Both the position numbers and the translations under genes were made by a program. Under the pieces are notes generated by a model. It did no database searches. It had not been told where the DNA came from and was given only the letters and a program-made list of their open reading frames with translations. DNA of 64,000 nucleotides from Polyangiaceae bacterium (GTDB lineage Bacteria; Myxococcota_A; Polyangia; Polyangiales; Polyangiaceae): contig JACKEB010000018.1 in NCBI GenBank assembly GCA_020633205.1, positions 124,001 to 188,000 on the forward strand, read 5' to 3'. Position 1 is the first letter of the stretch; every line of letters starts with the position of its first letter. Of this stretch, positions 57,100 to 64,000 are shown piece after piece.

Positions 57100-59301
57100 A
57101 TGGGGCGCTCGACCGAGGTTGTTTCCGCGCAGATCGCGGGCTTGTCTGCACTGGTCGCGACGCTGATGATTGCTCAGCAGGTGGCGGGGAAGGCGGTGCG
57201 CGACGGCTTCTTCCTGCAGCACTTCTCCGTCACCGCGCTGCCTGTGGCCACACTCTGCGCGGCGCTCGTCTCTTTCGGTGCGGCGCTGCTGATTGGTCGC
57301 TTCATCGGGCTCTTCTCTCCGGCCGCGGCTGTCCCTGTGTTGTTCGGACTGAACGGGCTGTGTTTCTTTGGTGAGTTTGGGCTCGCGGCCCACGCTCCGC
57401 GCTTCGTCGCGGGCGCGCTTTACCTGCACATGGCGGCCTTCGGCGGCGCAGTGGTCTCCGGTTTCTGGTCGGTGATCAACGAACGGTTCGATCCCTACAC
57501 CGCGCGGCAGATGATGGGACGCATCGCCGGTGGGGCGACGCTCGGTGGGCTGCTTGGCGGCGCCCTGACATGGGCGTTCTCCGATGTGGACCCGCGCTGG
57601 ATGATGCTGGGCTTTGCGTTGACGAGCGCGGCTTGCGGGATCGGGGTGGCGCTGGTGGCGGGCCACGGCCACACCCGCGGTTTGGCGAGGGGGGATGCTG
57701 AGCTGCGGGGCGGTCTCGCGGTGATCTCCGAAAACGTCTACCCGCGGTCGCTAGCGCAGCTCGTCCTGCTGGTGGCCGCGACCTCAGGGATCATCGACTA
57801 CGTCTTCAAGGCCGGGGTGGTTGCCGCGGGGAAAAATGAGTCGCTGGTGGGTTTCTTCGGCGTGTTCTACACGGTAACCGGGGTGTTCACGTTCCTCGTG
57901 CAAGCCTTCGGGTCGCAGCGGGTGCTGCGCTGGGCCGGTGTCGTCCCCGCGGTGGCTCTGCTGCCGGTGCTGCTTCTACCGCTTTCGGTCCTGGCCCTCG
58001 TGGCGCCCGGTTTCGTTCCGCTGCTGGTGTTGCGGGGCGCGGGGATGGTACTGGAAAACTCCGTCTATCGTTCGGGGTACGAGCTCCTGTACACGCCGCT
58101 GCCAAAGGAGCAGAAGCGCAGCGCCAAGGTGTTGATTGATCTGGGGTGCGATCGGCTTGGCACGGCTCTGGCCAGCGGTGTTGTCCTAGTGGTGCTTGCG
58201 CTCGCGGTGCGTCACATCGAGCGTGCGTTGCTGCTCTCGTGTGTGCTTGGGCTGGTTTCTACGGTCCTCGTTCTCGTTGCCGTGAGGAGACATTACGTCG
58301 ACTCGTTGGCCGCTCAGCTAAGCCTGCCTGGCAAGTTGCCTCCGGCTGACGACGTGGCGCGACGTTTGGCGTCCACCTTCGTGGGTGAGCCAGAGCTCTG
58401 GGGCGAACCCTCGGACGACTCCCGGCCGACGAGCGGCTCAGGCGCTCATATCAGCCGTTCGGAGTTGCTGGAGCAGGTTCGAGCCAGGGCGGAGGCGAAG
58501 CGTGGTGAGGTGGTTGAAGACGCGTCGTCTCGTCGCGCCATCGCCGAGGTCTCGCCTCGACTCCTGGATACACCGCTGCGAGCGAGGCTGAGGGAGTCGC
58601 TGCAGGTCGATGCGGAACTCATTCAAAGCGCACCGGCGCTGGTTGGGCAGCTCGGCGACGTGGTCTTGTCGGAGCGTGAGTCGATGCGGGTGCGACTGCT
58701 GGGGATTGAGCTATTGGCCGGTGTGCCCAGCGCCCGCTGTGTGGCAGCGCTGTGGGAGTTGAGGACAGCTCCCGAGTTTCGCCTGCGCAGGGCTGCCGCT
58801 CTGGCGCTGATGAAGCTCTGCGAGGGCTCCCCACAACTGCGACCGCCACGCCGAGAGATCGTGCGCCTCGCGGAGGTGGAGCTGCGTCGGCCATCCAAGA
58901 CCTCATCGGAGCGTACTGCCTTCGAGCGCCACTCCCCGTTTCGTCTGGATTCGCGGGGAAACGAGCTCGCGCCGACGCTCGAGCTGGTGTTCATCCTACT
59001 TGCGTTGATCGGCGACGCCGGTCAGTTGCGGTTGGCGCTTTCCGCGGTCACGTCCGCGGATGCTACCCGTCGGGGCACTGGTTTGGAGTTCTTGGACAAC
59101 CTGCTACCTCCAAACCTACGGCTCAGGTTGATCGCGCTTGCGGAACAACCCGAGCTCACCCAGGCCAGTCATGTGGTGCCGCGCTCAGTCGTCGAGGCGC
59201 TGGCCGTCGAGCTAAGAGGCGGGGAGCTGAGCGTCGAGGCGCTGAGAGCGAAGTACCGCGCGGCAAAGCGTAAGAGCTACGATCGCGCTAGTGATGCATA
59301 G
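57100..59301 (+). CDS. ATP/ADP-translocase-like (NTT/MFS) carrier with helical-repeat C-terminus
   Basis: 733 residues. About twelve hydrophobic segments in residues 10-400 arranged like the NTT/Npt1 branch of the major facilitator superfamily: early VAGKAVRDGFFLQHF, FWSVINERFDPYTARQMMGRIAGGATLGGLLGGAL, and YELLYTPLPKEQKRSAKVLIDLGCDRLGTAL. The last 290 residues are soluble, with Arg/Glu-rich helices resembling HEAT-type repeats (VAALWELRTAPEFRLRRAAALALMKL). NTT-like proteins exchange nucleotides in obligate intracellular bacteria; relatives with repeat tails occur in free-living bacteria and their substrate is not known. Ends 14 bases into the convergent kinase gene. Confidence 0.75.
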   Translation: MGRSTEVVSAQIAGLSALVATLMIAQQVAGKAVRDGFFLQHFSVTALPVATLCAALVSFGAALLIGRFIGLFSPAAAVPVLFGLNGLCFFGEFGLAAHAPRFVAGALYLHMAAFGGAVVSGFWSVINERFDPYTARQMMGRIAGGATLGGLLGGALTWAFSDVDPRWMMLGFALTSAACGIGVALVAGHGHTRGLARGDAELRGGLAVISENVYPRSLAQLVLLVAATSGIIDYVFKAGVVAAGKNESLVGFFGVFYTVTGVFTFLVQAFGSQRVLRWAGVVPAVALLPVLLLPLSVLALVAPGFVPLLVLRGAGMVLENSVYRSGYELLYTPLPKEQKRSAKVLIDLGCDRLGTALASGVVLVVLALAVRHIERALLLSCVLGLVSTVLVLVAVRRHYVDSLAAQLSLPGKLPPADDVARRLASTFVGEPELWGEPSDDSRPTSGSGAHISRSELLEQVRARAEAKRGEVVEDASSRRAIAEVSPRLLDTPLRARLRESLQVDAELIQSAPALVGQLGDVVLSERESMRVRLLGIELLAGVPSARCVAALWELRTAPEFRLRRAAALALMKLCEGSPQLRPPRREIVRLAEVELRRPSKTSSERTAFERHSPFRLDSRGNELAPTLELVFILLALIGDAGQLRLALSAVTSADATRRGTGLEFLDNLLPPNLRLRLIALAEQPELTQASHVVPRSVVEALAVELRGGELSVEALRAKYRAAKRKSYDRASDA

Positions 59302-60871
59302 AGCTGCGACGGTTGCTGGTGCGACCCCCGGTGCTCCTCGCGGCTGCGCTCCGAGCGGCGAAGACCGCTTCCTGGTGTTCGGCCCACCAGATCCTCGCGT
59401 CGCGGGCTTGCCAGTCGCTGGTTCTTGCGCAGCGGCGCAGCTCGTCGGCGAAGTCGAGCGCATCGCTGGGGCGGTCTGCCGGATCTTTGGCCAAGCAACG
59501 CAATACCAACGACTCCAGACTGGGGTCGCTGCACTCGAGGGCTGCGGGTAGCCTTACCAAGTGATCGCTCAAGAGCTCCACCAAGCTCGAGCTCGCGAAT
59601 GGCGGTGTACCGCTCAGCAAGAAGTATGCAGTCGCTCCGAGGGCGTACACGTCGCTCTGAGGGATCCCGCTGTCGTTCTCGAGGATCGCCTCCGGCGCCA
59701 AGTAGAGCGGTGTCCCTGAGAGCCCGTCGCTGGAGTTCGCGGTTTCGTCACCCACGTCTCTCACCAAGCCGAAGTCCATCACCTTGAGCGTGTCCGGGAC
59801 CCCGCCACGTTCGCAGAGCATGAGATTCGAGGGCTTGATGTCGCGGTGCACCAGCCCTCGCTGGTGCGCCTCGCCCAGGGCGCCCGCTGCTTGAAGCAAC
59901 AAGTGAATGACACGCGCTGGCGGCATCGCGCCGGTGGCCTTGATCACCTCTTCAAGGGTCGCGCCCTCGACGTATTCCATCGCGAAGTAGAAGACACCTT
60001 CCGGCGTCTTTCCATAGTCGTAGATCTCCACGGTGTTCGGGTGACTGAGGCTGCTGGCGGTTTGCACTTCCCTGCGGAATTGGTCCCGGTTGCGGGCGGT
60101 CGAGACGTCGCGCAACAGCTTGATAGCCGTGGGACGCTGAAGCAGCGCGTGCTTGGCAAGGTACACTTCGCCCATGCCGCCGCGTCCGAGCAGGTGCTCG
60201 AGCTGGTACTGCCCGAGGTGCTTCGCTGCGCGCATTCGCCGATCCAGACCGTAGATCGTCGAGGACGTCAGCATGGTCACCGCCACCACGGACAAGCTGA
60301 TAGCGACGTACCAGATCATGAAGACTGGGTCGGCGCGCCCCGCAACCTGGTTCGTGAGGTAGGTCGGGTAGGCGAGGGTCAGGAGCCCGACCACGCCGGT
60401 CGCGAGAGTGGGACTCGGTACCAGTGAGGAGCGCAGCACGAGGATCACCGTCACGATCGTGAGGTTGAAGAACGTCGTGCGAGATGGGTTCGGATCGCTC
60501 GTGTTGCTGAAGGCCAGGTGAGTGATGACACCGGTGAGCACCACCGTGGTCAGGCTGGCGATGAACGGAGAGCTTCCGACACGTCCGGGGCTGCGCGCGA
60601 CCAGGAACCAAGCGAGACCATTGGCAGCGGTCGTCGCGCCGATCAGGAGCCCCGTGCGCAGCTCCCATGCGGCGTCACCCTCGCCGGTCAGCAGCGTGAT
60701 CGCGAAGACACAGGTGAACGCCAGGTTCAGGAAAAACGTCACCTTCAGGTAGAGGCGAACCCGCTCCGCGAGCGCCGAATCGAATCCTTCCGCGCTGCTA
60801 CCACCCAGGCGCACGAAGGCTCCACCTCGGCTCGTAGAGCGCCCGGGGCGCGACTCGGTGGTGCTTCCCAT
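59288..60871 (-). CDS. Polytopic-membrane Ser/Thr protein kinase
   Basis: 527 residues. About six membrane helices at residues 40-210, unlike most kinases of this type, which have one; then the catalytic domain: GRGGMGEV (229-236), Lys251, HRDIKPSN (Asp344), DFG (366-368), LAPEA, and a normal C-lobe. The integral N-terminus could sense a membrane condition or ligand. It is convergent with the carrier gene, overlapping 14 bases. Confidence 0.92.
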   Translation of the reverse strand: MGSTTESRPGRSTSRGGAFVRLGGSSAEGFDSALAERVRLYLKVTFFLNLAFTCVFAITLLTGEGDAAWELRTGLLIGATTAANGLAWFLVARSPGRVGSSPFIASLTTVVLTGVITHLAFSNTSDPNPSRTTFFNLTIVTVILVLRSSLVPSPTLATGVVGLLTLAYPTYLTNQVAGRADPVFMIWYVAISLSVVAVTMLTSSTIYGLDRRMRAAKHLGQYQLEHLLGRGGMGEVYLAKHALLQRPTAIKLLRDVSTARNRDQFRREVQTASSLSHPNTVEIYDYGKTPEGVFYFAMEYVEGATLEEVIKATGAMPPARVIHLLLQAAGALGEAHQRGLVHRDIKPSNLMLCERGGVPDTLKVMDFGLVRDVGDETANSSDGLSGTPLYLAPEAILENDSGIPQSDVYALGATAYFLLSGTPPFASSSLVELLSDHLVRLPAALECSDPSLESLVLRCLAKDPADRPSDALDFADELRRCARTSDWQARDARIWWAEHQEAVFAARSAAARSTGGRTSNRRSSMHH

Positions 60872-60967
60872 CGCGGGATCTTAACCTGGGTCGTGGGCAA
60901 GGTTGCGCGGGCTACCCAAATAACCTGGCTTCTCTGCACCTCGAGCCCGAGGAGCCGCGCTGCGAGC

Positions 60968-62044
60968 CTACGCGAACTGAGCGAACACCTGAGATATCGA
61001 GGTGACGCTGGAGCGATCCCCCACGCCGGGCGTTGCGGTGGGAAACGCGCCGCTGTCTTGGTTGTCGGCGCGCCCGATGAGCCGCTCCGCGATGAGTTCG
61101 ACCTCGACGCGCAGCTCATCGCGGGGCGCGGCGAGGACCAGGAGTTCGTCCAGCTCGAAGCTACGACCGCGAACCGACTCGAGCGCCGACGCGACCTCGG
61201 TGTCATCCAGCCGTTCCCAGACAGCGAGCAAGGCTCTGAGTTGCTCGCCATCGTGTTCGATGAGCTCGGGCCGCTTGTTCACTTCGTGAGCGATCTCCAC
61301 GAAGCTGAAGTAGTCGCCGAGCAGGCGCTTGCCGTCGAGCAAGTGCTTGTCCGTCGCGGCGCTCCGGCTCCCCGCTTTGCGCAGGGCAGCCCGCCGCTTG
61401 AGCCAGTCCGCGATGCGCGCGCGGAGCTCTGCAACCAGCTGCTGGTCATACACTCTGAGCCAGCGGCTGCGGCAAGTGAGCTTGGCCAGCGACATGCCCG
61501 CTGCTCGTAGCGCCGAGGTGGTGTCCCGACCGCGCACCAATAGCGAATCCTCGCGGAGATGCGTGAAGGCTCGTCGGGCTTCCAGGGCTTCCTTGAGCTC
61601 TGCGTCGTAGTAGCTGGTGAACGCCGTGACGCCGAGGGCTTCGCAAACGAGACAGTCCAGTGTCCGCAGCGCCCTCAAGAGCCCCCGACGCACCTTGCTT
61701 GCCGCGCGGACGACCTGCCAGTGCTCCTCGGACTGACGCGCTCGTTCGAGCTCAGCGCCTAGCTGACCCGCGGACAGTCGTGCCACGAATGTGGCATCCG
61801 CGAGTTGGGTCAAGACGGGCGGCAGATCGCTCCGACCGTCCAACTCTGCGATGACTGCACCGAGTGTGCGCCGCACGGTTGAAATGGCCGCATCCGAGCT
61901 GACGAGCAGCGCTTGCGTGTCGCCTTCCGCCCCGTCGTGCGTGGGGTGTATGGCGAGGGTGCTCCCGATTGCGTCGTCGATGTTGGCCTTGGCTCGAGTA
62001 CCAAGGTCGCGGAATGATTGGGATTGGGGATTCACGTTGGACAA
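60968..62044 (-). CDS. Helical hypothetical protein
   Basis: 358 residues from ATG 62044, no signal peptide. Almost all helical and rich in Ala/Leu/Arg/Glu (AELERARQSEEHWQVVRAASKVRRGLL; LLDGKRLLGDYFSFVEIAHEVNKRPELIEHD). Looks like a coiled scaffold or regulatory protein. Family not recognised. Same strand as the kinase gene 96 bases downstream. Confidence 0.7.
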   Translation of the reverse strand: MSNVNPQSQSFRDLGTRAKANIDDAIGSTLAIHPTHDGAEGDTQALLVSSDAAISTVRRTLGAVIAELDGRSDLPPVLTQLADATFVARLSAGQLGAELERARQSEEHWQVVRAASKVRRGLLRALRTLDCLVCEALGVTAFTSYYDAELKEALEARRAFTHLREDSLLVRGRDTTSALRAAGMSLAKLTCRSRWLRVYDQQLVAELRARIADWLKRRAALRKAGSRSAATDKHLLDGKRLLGDYFSFVEIAHEVNKRPELIEHDGEQLRALLAVWERLDDTEVASALESVRGRSFELDELLVLAAPRDELRVEVELIAERLIGRADNQDSGAFPTATPGVGDRSSVTSISQVFAQFA

Positions 62045-62542
62045 CCTCTCGGAGAGGGCAATTCAACTCTCGTGCCGAACGTCTATGCCCCTCGCTGAGC
62101 TTGGTTACGCTGCTCTGTCGACACCGGTGTCGGCCAGAAATGCTACTGGGTCGATGTAGGACATTGGCTCCCCTAGCTGTGCGTTGCCGTGTTACCGCGG
62201 GGAAATTGGTGCGGTGCCTTGGGCTTGGCTGCGTGCGGTCGTGCTCGGGTGGCGCTCGACCGCCTGGACCCAGCCCGTGCGATGTCGAGACGCCCCGAGT
62301 CCTCCTCAGAGCGCTGTCCCGTGGCGCACTCGGCTCCAGCTCTCACGCGAGCGGAGCGTGCTGCGACGCTCCTGGTGCGGCGACGAGTCCGCGAAAGCTA
62401 CCAAGTGGAAACAATTGGCGCCTCGCGACTCGATGCCGTTCGCGCGCGGCACCTGGCGGGAACCAGGCCAGAAAGCGCGCCCGCGCGGATTTCACGAGTC
62501 CGCCACGATCCCCGCCCAAGCCATGATAGGGTGCCGAGCAAT
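62045..62542. other. 498-bp gap between divergent genes
   Basis: Holds the promoters of the helical protein (minus) and the flavoprotein (plus). Open frames exist but read as shadows with no start or family. No hairpin, repeat or tRNA noticed. Confidence 0.5.
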
Positions 62543-64000
62543 ATGGCGGGCAAGGTCATCGTCTTGGGGGGCGGCGTCGCGGGACTCAGCGCGGCGCACG
62601 AGTTGGTCGAGCGAGGGTTCACTGTCGAGGTCTTTGACCGTGGGACGATTCCCGGCGGCAAAGCCCGGAGCGTGCCGGTGCCCGGCACTGGAACCGGCGG
62701 CCGCCCGGACTTGCCCGGGGAACACGGCTTCCGCTTCTTTCCGGGTTTCTACCGTCACTTGCCGGACACCATGAAGCGCATCCCCTACGGGGGAAATGAT
62801 GACGGCGTGTACGGCAACTTGCGGCAGGCGACACAGTTCATGCTCGCGCGCCAGGGACAGAGCGACCCGATCTTCGTCGCCCGCTTCCCGACCAGCCTCG
62901 GCGAGTGGTACCGCGCGCTGAAGGCGATCATCACTTCCAATCTTGGGATCCCGGCGAATGAAGCGGTCTTTTTCCTGGATCGCCTGATGGCGCTGCTCAC
63001 CTCCTGCCACGCGCGGCGCTTCGGGCAGTGGGAGCACATCAACTGGTGGGAGTTCATTCGCGCGTCGGAGATGTCGGCTGAGTATCGCGCTTACCTAGCG
63101 AAGGGACTGACCCGTTCACTCGTGGCGATGCGCGCAGAGGAGGGCAGCACGCGTACGGTTGGATACATCCTGCTCCAGCTGCTGTTCGACCTGATCACTC
63201 CCGGAGAGACGCTGGATCGGCTCTTGGATGGACCGACCAATGAGGTGTGGATCGACCCTTGGGTTGCTTTCCTTCAGGGGCGCGGGGCCACCTATCAGCT
63301 CGAGCACGAGGTCAAAGCGCTGCACGTTGGCCCAGGGGCTGGTCCAGGTAGTGCCGTGCGGATACTCGGCGTCGAAATCCAAGGACCCTCAGGGCCACCC
63401 GTCACTCACACTGCTGACTGGTACGTGCTGGCGATGCCCGTAGAGCGCGTTATTCCGTTGCTCAGTCTGGAGCTGGTTACGGCGGCTCCTGAGCTGGCTG
63501 GCTTGACTCACCTGCGGACGTCTTGGATGAACGGCATGCAGTTCTACCTGAAGCAAGACGTCGAGCTGGTGAAGGGCCACGCGATCTTCACGGATTCACC
63601 CTGGGCCCTCACCAGCATCTCCCAGCAGCAGTTCTGGGCCGAGCGGATCCCGAACTATGGCGATGGGCAGGTTCACGGCATCCTGAGCATCGACATCAGC
63701 GACTGGGACACGCCGGGCATCCTCTACAACAAGGCAGCTCGCGATCTCACCACTCGGGCGGAGATCAAGGATGAGGTCTGGGCGCAGCTGAAGGCCGAAC
63801 TCAACGACGACTCTCACCCGGATCTGCAGGATTCCAACCTGGCCCACTGGTTCCTGGATCCAAGCATCGACATGACGCCCTCTGGAGCCACCAACGACGA
63901 ACCGTTGTTGGTGAACGTCGCGAGCAGCTGGCAGTACCGTCCGGAAGCGGTGACGTCGATCCCCAATCTCTTCTTGGCGAGCGATTACGTGCGCACGTTC
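62543..64000 (+). CDS. FAD-dependent oxidoreductase (amine oxidase/phytoene desaturase-like), 3' truncated
   Basis: At least 486 residues, open to the right edge without a stop. Starts MAGKVIVLGGGVAGLSAAHE with the Rossmann GGGVAGLS, FDRGTIPGGKARS, and GEHGFRFFPGFYRH, typical of the flavin amine-oxidase/phytoene-desaturase group (hydroxysqualene dehydroxylase and carotenoid isomerase relatives). Later TADWYVLAMPVERV closes the FAD part. The final FAD/C-terminal motif has not been reached, though LFLASDYVRTF is its beginning. Substrate probably a polyisoprenoid or similar lipid. No neighbour confirms it. Confidence 0.85.
   Translation, partial: MAGKVIVLGGGVAGLSAAHELVERGFTVEVFDRGTIPGGKARSVPVPGTGTGGRPDLPGEHGFRFFPGFYRHLPDTMKRIPYGGNDDGVYGNLRQATQFMLARQGQSDPIFVARFPTSLGEWYRALKAIITSNLGIPANEAVFFLDRLMALLTSCHARRFGQWEHINWWEFIRASEMSAEYRAYLAKGLTRSLVAMRAEEGSTRTVGYILLQLLFDLITPGETLDRLLDGPTNEVWIDPWVAFLQGRGATYQLEHEVKALHVGPGAGPGSAVRILGVEIQGPSGPPVTHTADWYVLAMPVERVIPLLSLELVTAAPELAGLTHLRTSWMNGMQFYLKQDVELVKGHAIFTDSPWALTSISQQQFWAERIPNYGDGQVHGILSIDISDWDTPGILYNKAARDLTTRAEIKDEVWAQLKAELNDDSHPDLQDSNLAHWFLDPSIDMTPSGATNDEPLLVNVASSWQYRPEAVTSIPNLFLASDYVRTF

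Overview
The window is a GC-rich bacterial chromosome segment (about 65% GC by eye) that looks like a myxobacterium of the Polyangiales/Sorangiineae type. The evidence is the style of the gene set: two Hanks-type Ser/Thr kinases, an FHA-coupled sigma-54 activator, many Cys-rich lipoproteins whose lipobox is followed by a long Gly/Ser/Thr linker, TPR/Sel1 proteins and lineage-restricted hypotheticals. No rRNA, tRNA, CRISPR array, prophage or intact insertion sequence was recognised. Both ends cut genes: a hybrid histidine kinase on the left and a flavin-dependent oxidoreductase on the right.

Layout. 1-7 kb: signalling block with a hybrid histidine kinase, a NADAR protein and a Ser/Thr kinase divergent from an FHA/AAA+/Fis activator; a sigma-54-like promoter and a 19-bp tandem repeat follow the activator. 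7-14 kb: hypotheticals, a lipoprotein alpha/beta hydrolase, a radical SAM protein with a repeated N-terminus, a thioredoxin-reductase-like flavoprotein and an AraC regulator. 14-25 kb: secreted Cys-rich lipoproteins (one with a BPTI-type Kunitz domain), a MATE exporter, a divergent RNase HII-like protein, a Tat-exported LigB-family dioxygenase, a MITE-like element, a Sel1 lipoprotein and two beta-barrels. 25-28 kb: TerB-like, TPR-like, DEDDh exonuclease and winged-helix proteins.

28.3-34.6 kb is an iron-uptake island. A four-gene minus-strand operon (surface lipoprotein, PepSY reductase-like protein, DUF3325 and DUF3649-like membrane proteins) is divergent from a TonB-dependent receptor that carries its own TonB C-terminal-like domain. 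Two strong Fur boxes lie between them. The layout resembles the Bacteroides XusABC xenosiderophore system. 35-40 kb: TPR/beta-barrel, START-like and MoaD-like genes facing a four-gene minus-strand operon. 40.2-49.9 kb: a complete Bat (aerotolerance-type) operon moxR - DUF58 - DUF4381-like - batA - fused batB/C - batD - batE.

50-64 kb: hydrolase, beta-barrel, a TetR-regulated metallo-beta-lactamase/AhpD-like pair with a perfect operator palindrome, a stand-alone tandem AP2/ERF protein, a beta-propeller lipoprotein behind a sigma-54-like promoter, an ATP/ADP-translocase-like carrier with a helical-repeat tail, a polytopic Ser/Thr kinase, and the truncated flavoprotein.

The strongest unexplained signal is a 12-mer, TTTGGGGGTGAG, present five times exactly and several more times with one or two changes, mostly between genes or within the first codons of genes. 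Many start codons were moved inward from the longest reading frame where a signal peptide, Shine-Dalgarno sequence or domain start supported it; each entry says so.
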